From Sphingomonas sp. QA11 (GTDB lineage Bacteria > Pseudomonadota > Alphaproteobacteria > Sphingomonadales > Sphingomonadaceae), in contig NZ_CP098774.1 of assembly GCF_028473665.1 (NCBI RefSeq), positions 3,996,501-4,060,500 of the forward strand: a DNA stretch of 64,000 bases, read 5' to 3'. The position numbers and the translations under genes are program-made. Positions within the stretch are counted from its first letter, which is position 1, and the number at the start of each line of letters is the position of its first letter. This document shows positions 1 through 8,830 of the stretch, piece by piece. The notes under the pieces are model-generated. The model saw only the letters and a list, made by a program, of their open reading frames with translations, was not told where the DNA came from and ran no database searches.

Positions 1-932
1 TCGCCGGGGGCTTCGTAAGCGGTTGCCGCCGCCCCTGTGATCTGACCGCCAACACCCAGCACAAGATTATTAAAACCTGTTCCGCCCGTGGACTCAGGCG
101 CGGCGATACCTGTGTTGAGGAAGGTTATGTTGGAACTGGCGATAGCCTGATCATAGGCGGCGGTTCCGGGGGTGAGGCCGGAGATATTCTCCCCGAGGAA
201 CGATAGCGAGGAGACCACCAGCGAGTGGGTGTTCACCTGCGAGGTGCCGCCGAAGAGGATACCGTTGCGATTGATGAGATAGACCGAGCCTTCGGCCTTG
301 ATCTGGCCGAGGATCTGGGAGGGTTTGCCTGAGGGGTCGACGATGCGGTTGAGGGCGACCCAGTTGTTGGCGCCGTTGGTCTGGGTCCCCCCGGTCTGGT
401 CGAAATGGACAATGGTATCCTTCCCGACATTGAAGCTGTCCCAGGTCAGGATCGCCTTGCTCGCGGTCTGACCGATGGTGACGGTGGTGGTGCCATCGGC
501 GTTTTTCGTTTCGGTCGCAGCGTTGGCGTTCTGCCACAGCGCGGGATCGCCGGAGAGGGCGGCAACGGGCGCAAGGCCGCCAGCGGTGAGACCGTTCGGG
601 ACATTGCTCGTGGAGGTCACCGCGCGCGCCTGAGCCTGGGCGGCGAGCTGGCCGCGCAGCACGGTGAGCGCGGCGTTGAAGTCGGTAACCGATTTCTGTG
701 CCTGAGCGGCGGCTTGGGCAGGATCGACGCCGGGGATGACGACACGCGGCCCGTTCCCGCTCGAACCCGCTCCGCCACTCGCTCCAGGCGTCACCGGGAT
801 GGAGCCGGTACCGAGCGTTGCGCGCACGCCCGAGAGCGTCTGGCCGAGCGCCGGATGCGCCACGAGAAGGGTCAGGAGGCTGGCGCCCGAAAGGAGGGCG
901 CGCTTGGCGCTGATCGACGGAACCTGGGACAT
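1..932 (-). CDS. Two-partner secretion exoprotein (TpsA, filamentous haemagglutinin N-terminal domain), partial
   Basis: The frame reads leftward off the window edge, so only the first 310 codons are seen. A signal peptide ends near ALGQ (residue about 31), followed by a linker rich in Ala, Gly and Pro. From about residue 130 comes the TPS secretion domain, with the hallmark NRNGILFGG and a later VN pair that cap the N-terminal beta-helix of FhaA/HMW-type proteins. Such proteins cross the outer membrane through a TpsB pore. The matching TpsB lies at 6297-7961 on the same strand, with TonB, ExbB and ExbD genes between. The start is an ATG about 50 bases after the preceding gene. Cargo function cannot be judged because the C-terminal part is missing. 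Confidence 0.9.
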   Translation of the reverse strand, partial: MSQVPSISAKRALLSGASLLTLLVAHPALGQTLSGVRATLGTGSIPVTPGASGGAGSSGNGPRVVIPGVDPAQAAAQAQKSVTDFNAALTVLRGQLAAQAQARAVTSTSNVPNGLTAGGLAPVAALSGDPALWQNANAATETKNADGTTTVTIGQTASKAILTWDSFNVGKDTIVHFDQTGGTQTNGANNWVALNRIVDPSGKPSQILGQIKAEGSVYLINRNGILFGGTSQVNTHSLVVSSLSFLGENISGLTPGTAAYDQAIASSNITFLNTGIAAPESTGGTGFNNLVLGVGGQITGAAATAYEAPG

Positions 933-982
933 GGCGAACGAAAACCCCCGTTGAATTCTGTTGGCGTGCGGGTCGAACCGGC

Positions 983-1489
983 TCATCGCGGTCGGGGACC
1001 CGGCATGACTGGACTGGTGAAGACCGGTGCCGGCGGCCGATAGGGCGTCGCCGATTTCCCGAAATTGCGCCCCACGCGCTGCGCGGTGGCGCTGAAACTG
1101 AACGTGCCGACCTTGCTCGGCACGTTGGCCCGGGAGGTGGTGTCACCGGCCGCGGACGGCGCGACCTGGCCGCTTTTGGCGGCGGTCTGCAATTCCCGGT
1201 TGAGGCAGGACAGATCCGGCCCACCGCCAGGCTTCGGCGGGGACACGACCCGCGCCTTCTCGTCAGGTACGGGGCAGTTCGACTGTGGCCGGCTGCCGGT
1301 GACGACGATATCGGTTCCGGGCGCCACCGCTGGTAAATCCTGCGCGGCAACCGACGTGGCACCGAACATGAGCGCAAACGGCAAGGCGTGGCGGAGCGGG
1401 ACGATCGCAAGGGACCGCGACCATTCCGCCCCGCTAATCAGCGGACAGCGCACGGTAACATGCCACAGAGAAGGGAGTGAACTGGACAT
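983..1489 (-). CDS. Small exported protein of unknown function
   Basis: About 168 residues. A long N-terminal segment leads to a hydrophobic stretch ending ATSVAAQ, which looks like a secretion signal with cleavage near residue 50. The mature part starts DLPAVAPGTDIVVTGSRP, carries two cysteines, and has no domain I recognise. The gene lies between the porin-like gene (21 bases upstream) and tpsA (about 50 bases downstream), so it is probably co-transcribed and could be a periplasmic or surface accessory of the secretion system. A GTG at 1498 is an alternative start. A shorter signal peptide from an internal start would look more normal, so the N-terminus is uncertain. Confidence 0.6.
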   Translation of the reverse strand: MSSSLPSLWHVTVRCPLISGAEWSRSLAIVPLRHALPFALMFGATSVAAQDLPAVAPGTDIVVTGSRPQSNCPVPDEKARVVSPPKPGGGPDLSCLNRELQTAAKSGQVAPSAAGDTTSRANVPSKVGTFSFSATAQRVGRNFGKSATPYRPPAPVFTSPVMPGPRPR

Positions 1490-1509
1490 GGTCCGCACCG
1501 CCCCGCCGA

Positions 1510-3315
1510 TCAGAAGTGCACGTTGAGATCGGCCTGCACCAGGTCGATCTTGAGGGGCGGCCCGAACACTTCCTGGCCACTCATCCAGCGCAGGCCAAAC
1601 GACGTGTTGCGGAACACTCCATATTCACCGCCGATCGTCCAGCCGCGGGCGTTTGTGCCGCCCTGATGGAAATCCTGGTCGGTGAACGCGTCGAGCAGCG
1701 CGTCTGGCTGGATGTAGCGATAGGAGCCGGTGATCTGCCAGTCGCCGAACTTCACGATTCTGGACGAACCCAATGTCGCACGGACCATCCAGGCGTCGCC
1801 GCCCGACTTGAAGCAACCGACCGCGATACCGCCCGCCGGGCAGCTTTCGACATTGTTGATGATCTGCGAGGCTTTTTGCGTCGCATTGTAGCCACGCGCG
1901 AGGATCTCGCTCGCATTATAGGCGAGGTTCCTCGAATAGTGGCCGGTAAGGTCGAGCCTGAGATCGTCGCTCAAATCATAGGTCAGCGCGCCCGAGGCAT
2001 CAAGCACGCGGAACCTCGACGCCAGTCCGAAATATTGCGGGATCGCCTGGTTGGTCGGATCGGTCGTGGTCAGGTCGCGGATTGCGAACAGGGTATTGCC
2101 CGCCTGCTGGTAGCCGGGTCTCGAACTGTCGGTAAGGCAGTAGGCTGAGGTGTTGTAACAGGCCGGCGACAGCCGCCCGGCAACATTGCTGTAGACATAA
2201 TAGGCACCGTCAAGCTCGGCCGTGAGCTTGCTCGTCGCCTGCCAGGAGAGCCCCGCCTGTCCGGCGAACAGCCATTTGGTGGCGGTACCGTTGCCGGTTT
2301 TGGCGACGCTGGTCTGGGGATCGTCGTCGGGGGCGTAATCGAGCGGGAAGGCGCCGCCGGCGATGAAGCCGCTCAAGCCCCCCCCAAACCGACGGCTGTA
2401 GCTCAAGGCCGCCCCATCGAGGTTGACGTCCTTGTCCCAGACCAGTTCGGTCAGGTGGAACGGGTTGGCCATGCGGCCGAGAAACAGATGGGCGTCCTCG
2501 CCCTTGAAGGGATGGATGTCGACATAGGCGCGGTCGAGCCAGATACCCTTGTCGGTAAAATAGCCGCCGAGGTTCTGGTTGGTCGAATCCGGGTTGTTCT
2601 GCATGCCGGTCGCCAGCCGCCCGTAGAAGGTGATTTGCGGCGCGATGGTCGCCTCGATGCCCAGCCGCGCGCGGATGCGCAGATAGTTGCGGTTCGCGGT
2701 CGTATTGCGAATTGGGGGCTGGTTGGCCGGATCGTTGAAATCGGCCGGCTTGCCGGAGTTGATCGTGCCGATATTGAGGAAATCGGTGGCGTTGCCCTTG
2801 TCGAAGAGATGCGCCTCGTCACGGAAGCGGAAGTCACCTGATATCTTGATGCCGCGGACCCAGTCGGGCATCGCGTCGGGGGCGACCAGGCCCTGGGTTT
2901 TGGCATCGGCGAGGACTTCGTTCCTGACCTCTTCCCTGATCTGATCGCGGACGAACTGCGGCACGTAGCGCACACTGGTCCCCGGTTGCGCGGAGGCGGG
3001 CGAGGCCGCCGCGACAGCGGTTTGGGCGCTGGTCTGGGCGGTTTGCGCGGCCTGCATGGCGGCCTTCACCTGATCGGCCTGGGTTTGCGCCTGGGCGATC
3101 ATCGTATCGGCTTCGGCGCGGCCGAGAATGCCCTTCTTCACCAGCGCATTGACGAGGTTGATGGTCGGATTGTCCGACGGCGCCGCGGCGTCCTGGGCAA
3201 GCGCGGGCGTCGCGGTCAGCGCAGTTGCACCGAGCAGGGCGGCAACCAGCGCCCTGGAAACGATCGGGTTGCTCGAGACGAACCGCTTGATGCGATGGAA
3301 AGGAAGCGAAGACAT
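1510..3315 (-). CDS. Putative outer-membrane porin (coiled-coil N-terminus plus beta-barrel)
   Basis: 601 residues. A signal peptide ends ATPALAQ. A short segment (INLVNALVKKGILGRAEAD) follows, then an Ala/Gln-rich coiled coil at about 75-120. The rest is a long stretch rich in Gly, Tyr, aromatic and alternating hydrophobic residues, with a C-terminal DLNVHF ending in phenylalanine, as expected for a barrel inserted by the BAM machinery. This layout is that of the putative porins found next to TonB/ExbBD genes in sphingomonads. The same frame stays open upstream to 3555, but that part would overlap tonB and lacks a signal peptide, so the ATG at 3315 is preferred. The likely role is substrate or ion passage linked to the secretion locus. 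Confidence 0.8.
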   Translation of the reverse strand: MSSLPFHRIKRFVSSNPIVSRALVAALLGATALTATPALAQDAAAPSDNPTINLVNALVKKGILGRAEADTMIAQAQTQADQVKAAMQAAQTAQTSAQTAVAAASPASAQPGTSVRYVPQFVRDQIREEVRNEVLADAKTQGLVAPDAMPDWVRGIKISGDFRFRDEAHLFDKGNATDFLNIGTINSGKPADFNDPANQPPIRNTTANRNYLRIRARLGIEATIAPQITFYGRLATGMQNNPDSTNQNLGGYFTDKGIWLDRAYVDIHPFKGEDAHLFLGRMANPFHLTELVWDKDVNLDGAALSYSRRFGGGLSGFIAGGAFPLDYAPDDDPQTSVAKTGNGTATKWLFAGQAGLSWQATSKLTAELDGAYYVYSNVAGRLSPACYNTSAYCLTDSSRPGYQQAGNTLFAIRDLTTTDPTNQAIPQYFGLASRFRVLDASGALTYDLSDDLRLDLTGHYSRNLAYNASEILARGYNATQKASQIINNVESCPAGGIAVGCFKSGGDAWMVRATLGSSRIVKFGDWQITGSYRYIQPDALLDAFTDQDFHQGGTNARGWTIGGEYGVFRNTSFGLRWMSGQEVFGPPLKIDLVQADLNVHF

Positions 3316-3395
3316 GGAACGAAATTCCCCTTTGGCGCGGGCGCCGTGATGTGATGGTGACGGGAGCGGCACCGGGCCGCGACGGGCAGGACCGG

Positions 3396-4082
3396 TCATC
3401 CGTTCCTCCGGAACTCGAGGCTGAGTTGGACGGGCATGGCGAGGCTTGGATCGGGTGCGCGGACGGTGCGGCCGGTCAGCGCATCGCGGATCGCATCGGC
3501 CTGATCGGTATCGCCGACCTCGACACGGGTGATGCGCCCGCTCTTGTCGATCCACAGCCTGGCCTTGGTCTTGAGCACCGCGATGCGCAGCGATGGTTCA
3601 CCCGACACCGCGCGGCGGATTTCGCCTTCGAGATAGTTTGCGTAAGCGGCGCGATTGAACCCGCCGATGCCGGTGCCGATGCGTCCGCCGCCGGTCATGC
3701 CGCCGCCGGGTCCCGAACCGATGTTGAACGCGTCGCCACCGGCCTGGGCAGGTCCGTCGATCGATACCGCCTGGCCTGGACTGGGTGTCTGGGGCTGCGG
3801 GCTCGGTTGCTGCGGCGTTGGCTGCGGCTGGTTGTTGGGCGGTGGCGGCACCTCTTCGGGCTTCTCGATCGGCTTGGGCTGATTGGGCGGTGGTGGTGGC
3901 GGTGGCGGGGACACGACCGGGATCAGCACGCTGTCCTCGGCCGCCTTGCGCGTCACCGTCGCCTGCTGGGTCGAGGCCCACCAGATGCCGGCGATGAGCG
4001 CGACGACGGCGGCGGTGCCCAGCAAGCGGGGACCCAAAGGCCGCCGCGCGCTATAGGTGGGCGGAAGGCTGGCGGCGGCCAT
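3396..4082 (-). CDS. tonB: TonB-family energy transducer
   Basis: 228 residues. A short cytoplasmic N-terminus precedes a single membrane helix (about 20-37, LLGTAAVVALIAGIWWAS). A proline-rich periplasmic spacer follows (about 58-105, runs of PPPPPPPP and QPxP), then a TonB C-terminal domain (about 140-228) with the usual basic YLEGEIRRAV-like helix and a final beta strand QLSLEFRRNG. TonB carries proton-motive energy from ExbB/ExbD to outer-membrane partners. It lies 4 bases after exbD, inside the secretion operon, so it probably serves this locus. A second TonB is encoded at 10440-11072. Confidence 0.9.
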   Translation of the reverse strand: MAAASLPPTYSARRPLGPRLLGTAAVVALIAGIWWASTQQATVTRKAAEDSVLIPVVSPPPPPPPPNQPKPIEKPEEVPPPPNNQPQPTPQQPSPQPQTPSPGQAVSIDGPAQAGGDAFNIGSGPGGGMTGGGRIGTGIGGFNRAAYANYLEGEIRRAVSGEPSLRIAVLKTKARLWIDKSGRITRVEVGDTDQADAIRDALTGRTVRAPDPSLAMPVQLSLEFRRNG

Positions 4083-4086
4083 CGCG

Positions 4087-4488
4087 CTACTTCCCCGCCT
4101 TGCCGGTCACGAGACCGAACTTGGTGATGTCGAGGCGGCGCAGGAGGTCGAGTACCGCGACCACCTTGGCGTATTGAACCTGACCGTCGCCCTTGACCAC
4201 GACCGGAAAATCGGGGGTCTGCGCCTGCTGGTTGCGCAGCCGGTCTTCCAGCTCGCTCATCGAGACCGGGAAGGCCTCGTAATAGACCTGGCCGGCATCA
4301 TCGATGGTGATCGCCTTGGTGTTCGATTGCAGCGACTGCGCCGACGAGGCCTTGGGCAGGTTGACCTTGATACCCTGGACGCTCGCTGTGGTCATGATGA
4401 TGAAGATGACCAGCAGCACGAAGGCGAGGTCCAACATCGGTGTGATGTTGATATCGTCATAGGGCTTGGCTTGGGTGTTGATCTTCAT
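4087..4488 (-). CDS. exbD: ExbD/TolR biopolymer transport protein
   Basis: 133 residues, the usual ExbD size. The cytoplasmic start KPYDDINITPMLDLAFVLL leads into one membrane helix. The aspartate in that helix (PMLDLAF) is the residue that carries protons in ExbD/TolR/MotB proteins. The periplasmic domain includes the typical VNLPKA and VVVKGDG segments. It lies 25 bases downstream of the exbB fusion and 4 bases upstream of tonB, so the three form one energising module. Assignment to ExbD rather than TolR rests on the TonB neighbour and on the absence of tolA, tolB or pal. Confidence 0.92.
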   Translation of the reverse strand: MKINTQAKPYDDINITPMLDLAFVLLVIFIIMTTASVQGIKVNLPKASSAQSLQSNTKAITIDDAGQVYYEAFPVSMSELEDRLRNQQAQTPDFPVVVKGDGQVQYAKVVAVLDLLRRLDITKFGLVTGKAGK

Positions 4489-4513
4489 GGACTATCTCCC
4501 CTTGCGGTCCGGA

Positions 4514-6244
4514 CTACTCGGCCGCCCGGAGCTGCTTGCGCAGCGCCCGGCGGTGGAGGTCGGCGAAGCGGGTGATCAGCCGGTCGACGAAGACCTGCAT
4601 GCCCGCGGAGACTTCGGCATTGCGGCTGGCGATGTAGTTGTAGCCGAACAACGCCGGGATCGCGACGAGCAGGCCGACCACGGTGGCGAGGAGCGCCGCC
4701 GAGACGCCCGGCGCAATCGCGTTGACGTTGACGTCGCCGGCAAGGGCAATAGCCGCAAAGGTGATCATCACGCCGAGCACGGTGCCGAGCAGGCCGATGA
4801 ACGGCCCGCCGGAGATCGCGATGGTCAGCAGCACCATCCAGCGATTGAGCTTCTGCGTCTCCTCGATCTGCTGCGCATCGAGGCTGGAACGAATCGCCTC
4901 CACCGTCTCCTCGGCGATATGGTCACCATCGGCCTCGCTAACCGCCTGCCGGAACTCCGTAACAGCCGCCTGATAGATCCGCGCCTGCGGGCTATCGCCG
5001 AGCAGCGCGCGCTCCTTGGCACCAAGGCTGTCGAGCCACGTGCCGTCGAGCACCTCGCCGCGACGATGCGCGAACATCGCCTGGAACGCCTTGTCGGCGC
5101 GCGATGCGCGGCCGACATAGCTGCCCTTGGCGATCATCACGATCCACGAGAGGATCGACATGAAAGCGAGCACGCCGATGACGAACCAGGCGTCAGGGGT
5201 GACGCTTTTGAAGATCACGCCAAAGTAACCGAACCCTTCACCCGAAGGCTGCTCGTCAGGCCCGAAGGCGACCAGCGTAGCGCCGCGTCCCTGGCTGGCG
5301 GCATCTGCCTTGGCCCAGGCGGCATCGCGGGTCGTCGCCGACAGCCGCAGCTCGTCGATCAGGCCGTGAAAGCCCGCGCCGATCGTGGCGGCGCCCGACA
5401 TGGCGTTCAGAGGCACGGCCAGCTTTGTACCGGCGGGCGCTCCGTTGACGTAGAGTTGCGCGCCCGACGCATCCGCCGCGACCATGACCGGCGACCAGTC
5501 GCTGATCGCCGCGGCGCCCGCCGAGCGCTTGCCACCGAGTTCGACATACGGCACGCCCTGCGCGAGGCCGATCACAAGGCCCTCCGGCGTCTTGTAGAGG
5601 ACCGCGTCTCCGGTGGCGTCGGGCTTGACCCAGGCCTCGAACGCGAAGCCCTTTGTCCGGTCGATCGCGCTGGCGGGCGATGCGGCGATCGTCACCGGCG
5701 CACCGCTGAGCTTCAGTGCCTGCCCGACCGCACCGGCCGCGAACGCGCCCTGGCCGGCAAGCGGCGTTGCACTGGCGGTGGCGTCGGTGAGATTGCCGCC
5801 GAAGTGGAACACCGCGCGATAGCCGGCGTCGAACGTCTTGGCCGCGGAGCCGGCGGCGGTCGCGTTCTTGTTGCCGTAATAGAGGAACAGCCTGGCCTGG
5901 CCGCTCGCCGGAAGATCGGGGAGATCGACCCAGATCATGGCGAGGCCGATCTTCGGGTCAAAGCTCTCGACATGGAAGTTCAGCGGTGTCTTGTCGTCCG
6001 AGGCCAGGAACCTCAGGTCCGCGCCGTCGGGCCTGGCATCCTCGAAGCGGAAGTTGGAGCTGTCGAGCCGCACCAGCAAAGGAAAGCGCTTTTCCGCGCC
6101 CGTGATCTGTACAGCACCCGCATCGACGGTGACCGCCTTGCGATAGGACCAGTCCTTGTCGAACCAGGCATAGGCCGGCGAGGTCATGGCAACGCTCGCC
6201 ATCGCAGCCAGCGCGGCACCCAGAAATGTCTTCTTCATCGTCAT
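4514..6244 (-). CDS. exbB: ExbB/TolQ proton channel fused to an exported DUF2341-LamG-like domain
   Basis: 576 residues, more than twice a normal ExbB. A signal peptide ends SPAYA (about residue 26). A DUF2341-type beta-sandwich (about 27-150, starting WFDKDWSYRKAV) is followed by a concanavalin/LamG-like domain (about 165-320). A membrane helix at about 345-370 leads into a cytoplasmic loop, then the two conserved helices of MotA/TolQ/ExbB at about 440-550, with the motif GGPFIGLLGTVLGVM. Such a protein would place a ligand-binding head in the periplasm directly on the proton channel. The ATG at 6244 was chosen for its signal peptide and the upstream GGGGTG. It sits 52 bases after tpsB and 25 before exbD. 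Confidence 0.9.
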   Translation of the reverse strand: MTMKKTFLGAALAAMASVAMTSPAYAWFDKDWSYRKAVTVDAGAVQITGAEKRFPLLVRLDSSNFRFEDARPDGADLRFLASDDKTPLNFHVESFDPKIGLAMIWVDLPDLPASGQARLFLYYGNKNATAAGSAAKTFDAGYRAVFHFGGNLTDATASATPLAGQGAFAAGAVGQALKLSGAPVTIAASPASAIDRTKGFAFEAWVKPDATGDAVLYKTPEGLVIGLAQGVPYVELGGKRSAGAAAISDWSPVMVAADASGAQLYVNGAPAGTKLAVPLNAMSGAATIGAGFHGLIDELRLSATTRDAAWAKADAASQGRGATLVAFGPDEQPSGEGFGYFGVIFKSVTPDAWFVIGVLAFMSILSWIVMIAKGSYVGRASRADKAFQAMFAHRRGEVLDGTWLDSLGAKERALLGDSPQARIYQAAVTEFRQAVSEADGDHIAEETVEAIRSSLDAQQIEETQKLNRWMVLLTIAISGGPFIGLLGTVLGVMITFAAIALAGDVNVNAIAPGVSAALLATVVGLLVAIPALFGYNYIASRNAEVSAGMQVFVDRLITRFADLHRRALRKQLRAAE

Positions 6245-6296
6245 TGCTTGAACACCCCAAAAATAATGTGATGCGGGGCCGCGCCCCGGCGCGGCA

Positions 6297-7961
6297 TTAG
6301 AAGTCTGCGGACACCCGGAAATGGACACGCACGTCGCCCGCCTTAGTCACGCCGTTGTCCTTGAGCGGCACGCCGACATCGAGATCGCCCGATAGCGTTT
6401 TGAGAAGCTTCAGGCGCAAGCCGCCGCCGATGCTAACGAGACCGAAACTGCCGGCCTGATCGGGCAAGGGATCGATCACCCAGACCCGGCCTGTGTCGAC
6501 GAACCCGACCAGCCGCAGCGTGTCGATCAGGTCGCCACCGAACTGGCCCAGCGACGGCGAACGCAGTTCGATGCTGCTCAGCAGGCCATTGTCCCCGATC
6601 GCCTCCGACTGGAGATAGCCGCGCACGGTTCCCACGCCGCCCAGCGCTATCTCCTCGTTGGAGATCAGCGGCTGGTTGGCGAGCTGGCCTTCGATGTTGG
6701 TGTAGAGCTGGAAGTCGTGCGGCAGGGTGTAGAGATAATCGACATTACCGTGGAGATAGGCAAAGCCGCCGCCCGCCCGGTAGCGCTTGTTGTCGAACGC
6801 GCTCTCATCCGAGCCGAGCGCCCGCAGCCCGAAGGTGCCGCCGAGGCCGAAGCCGAGCGTGCCGCGCCCCTTCACCCACGATCCCGAATAGCTTAGGCTG
6901 ATCGGTACATAATGGATCGGCGCCTTGCTCACGCCCGCCGCACCGCCCGTCCCTACGAAGCGCGTATCTTCCTTGAAGTCCTTATAGGCGACCGACAGGC
7001 TGACCCGGTGATAGAAACCGGGACTGCCATTCAAGGTCCGGGTTAGCGCAGCGGTGACCGACCAGCCGTTGCCCAGCACATTGGTATTTCCGACAGTCGC
7101 GACATCGCTGTTCGAGCGCAGGCCCGTGATATCGAGCCGGAGTTTGTCTCCGAGCGGCGCGCCGTAACTGCCGACGAACACCTCGGCGTCGCTGCGGCGT
7201 TGCGGCGCCACCGAATAGAAGCCCGATATCGAGTGGCCGAGTCCCCACAGGTCATCGTAACGCAGGTTCGCCTGCAAACGCAGCGGTGTGGTGTCGCGGC
7301 TGTAACGGTTACTGAGCTCGATCCCGCCGTGCAGCGGCAGCTTGTCCTCGACCTTGAGGTCCACATCGACCGTACCGGGCACCGTCCCGGCCTTGAGCGC
7401 CGGCGTTACCTGACGATCGGCCGCACGGCTGTTGAGCGCGGTGAGCTCGTTCGAAAAGGCATTGAGATCGGGCACCCTGCCCGCCGCCACGGACGGCAGC
7501 GCCGACAGCACCTGCTTCTGCGACACGTGCTTCTCGCCCGACACCGCGATCTGGCCGATCTTCGCCTCGCTCACCACGAGACGTACCCGGCCGCCTACCA
7601 CGTTCTGTTGGGGGATTTCGACGAACACCGTCTTAAGGCCCCTGGCCTCATAAACCTTCTGCAACGCGCCCCGGGCCTTCTCGACATCCTCCAGCGTCTT
7701 GTCCGGCCCCAGAAACGGATACACCGCCTCCTCAATCTCCGGGTCCGACAGGACCGTGTTGCCCTCCACATAATATTCATTGATGTCGACGTGACGCGCC
7801 GCTGCGCCAGAAGCAGTCGCCGGCGGTGTGCCAGCCTGTGCATCGACGCCTGCAGCGCCGCTATCCTGGGCGTGCGCGGATGTGGCGGCGAGACCGATCG
7901 CCGTTCCGGCCAGGAGGATACACTGCCGAACAACGCGCGCATCCCATGAAGAAAAACCCAT
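6297..7961 (-). CDS. TpsB outer-membrane transporter (ShlB/FhaC/HecB family)
   Basis: 554 residues. A signal peptide ends TSAHAQ. POTRA-type domains at about 58-210 (starting VDINEYYVEGNTVL) are followed by a 16-strand-type barrel with the family signature GGVGTVRGY at about 440, whose VRGY tip is the lid-lock motif of Omp85/TpsB proteins, and a terminal aromatic residue (SADF). TpsB pores recognise the TPS domain of a cognate TpsA; here that is the gene at 1-932. This is the first gene of the minus-strand operon; the 250 bases upstream hold its regulatory region. Barrel and POTRA lengths look complete. Confidence 0.93.
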   Translation of the reverse strand: MGFSSWDARVVRQCILLAGTAIGLAATSAHAQDSGAAGVDAQAGTPPATASGAAARHVDINEYYVEGNTVLSDPEIEEAVYPFLGPDKTLEDVEKARGALQKVYEARGLKTVFVEIPQQNVVGGRVRLVVSEAKIGQIAVSGEKHVSQKQVLSALPSVAAGRVPDLNAFSNELTALNSRAADRQVTPALKAGTVPGTVDVDLKVEDKLPLHGGIELSNRYSRDTTPLRLQANLRYDDLWGLGHSISGFYSVAPQRRSDAEVFVGSYGAPLGDKLRLDITGLRSNSDVATVGNTNVLGNGWSVTAALTRTLNGSPGFYHRVSLSVAYKDFKEDTRFVGTGGAAGVSKAPIHYVPISLSYSGSWVKGRGTLGFGLGGTFGLRALGSDESAFDNKRYRAGGGFAYLHGNVDYLYTLPHDFQLYTNIEGQLANQPLISNEEIALGGVGTVRGYLQSEAIGDNGLLSSIELRSPSLGQFGGDLIDTLRLVGFVDTGRVWVIDPLPDQAGSFGLVSIGGGLRLKLLKTLSGDLDVGVPLKDNGVTKAGDVRVHFRVSADF

Positions 7962-8211
7962 TACGAAACGCCCCCAGAATAATGGACAACAGAAGACAAA
8001 TCGGACATAATCAGTGTCCGATTAGTTCATCTTCCGATTTAAGTAGATCGATGTGAGTCCCGCACTCGCGGAGTCCACTATCGAGTCTATGTTACACTAT
8101 TGTTTAAGCGGGAGAGTTTCTTTTTCCTTTTATATTAAATTGAAAAAATCTTTAATATTGGAAGTTTAAGTCTTTATCGTATTTCGTCTGTTCAAGTGTA
8201 TCGTTAGGCAA
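7962..8211 (-). promoter_or_regulatory. Upstream region of the secretion operon with inverted repeat
   Basis: This non-coding stretch contains a perfect inverted repeat, TCGGACA-N7-TGTCCGA, at 8001-8021, about 40 bases upstream of the tpsB start, and a strongly AT-rich block at about 8100-8200, unlike the surrounding DNA. On the minus strand a GTAAC lies at 8091-8095, which could be an ECF-sigma -35 element. The repeat is a plausible operator and the AT-rich block a likely promoter zone or terminator of the neighbouring gene. None of these roles is proved by sequence. Confidence 0.45.
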
Positions 8212-8676
8212 TCACCACACCGCGACGCTTTCGCCGAAACGCTTGCGATAGGACCGACTGAACATGGCGCCCGTCGAAAAGCCGAGCGCAGCTGCAATTC
8301 CGGCCAGCGTCCGCGTTTTCCGATTGGTCGAAAGCCACGCGCGTACCTGGCTCAACCTGAACTGATGAATGAAACCGGCAGCGCTCAGCCCAAGCTCGGC
8401 GTCCAGCGCGCGACGAATGGCCCGCTCGCCGACACCGGTCGCCCAGACAAGCGCCTCAATGTCGAGTGGGCGCGACAATTGCTCGGTGACAACGCTGCGA
8501 ACCAGCGCCACGATGGTGGCATCAGACAACGGAACGTGCTGGCCCGGCCCATGACTCGCTCCCTGCGCCGATATCGGCCATCGCCGCGCGCGCACCTCAA
8601 ACAACGCCCCATCGGCCCGAACCGAACGGCTTCGAGCAACACGGGTGATCGGATCATGCGCGAGGTGCGTCGCCAC
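8212..8676 (-). CDS. AraC-type transcriptional regulator, DNA-binding domain
   Basis: 154 residues from a GTG start. The C-terminal 100 residues carry two helix-turn-helix units of the AraC/XylS type: DIEALVWATGVGERAIRRAL, then TLAGIAAALGFSTGAMFSR ending YRKRFGESV. The N-terminal 50 residues are too short for a sensing domain. The GTG is preceded by GTAGGAGGAC at good spacing; a TTG further upstream (8727) is also open but has no clear ribosome site. The gene sits between the secretion operon and the fecR-type gene, so it may control either. The truncated sensor part could mean constitutive binding or response to a partner protein. Confidence 0.75.
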   Translation of the reverse strand: MATHLAHDPITRVARSRSVRADGALFEVRARRWPISAQGASHGPGQHVPLSDATIVALVRSVVTEQLSRPLDIEALVWATGVGERAIRRALDAELGLSAAGFIHQFRLSQVRAWLSTNRKTRTLAGIAAALGFSTGAMFSRSYRKRFGESVAVW

Positions 8677-8830
8677 GTGGAATAGTCCTCCTACCCCTTC
8701 AACGATATGGCGCGCGCTGATGTGCAATTTTTTTTGAATTTGGCAAGCGAGCGGAACGCCCGCACGTGCCGGTCGCGGTATTTTCTTTTTGAATTAAAAT
8801 ACTTACCGGCGTTTCGGGGACCGACCTTCC

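Noticed and set aside
4466..6271. A long open frame on the plus strand opposite exbB
   Set aside because: It mirrors the codon bias of exbB, is rich in Arg, Gly and Asp without domain signs, and overlaps a clear ExbB on the other strand.
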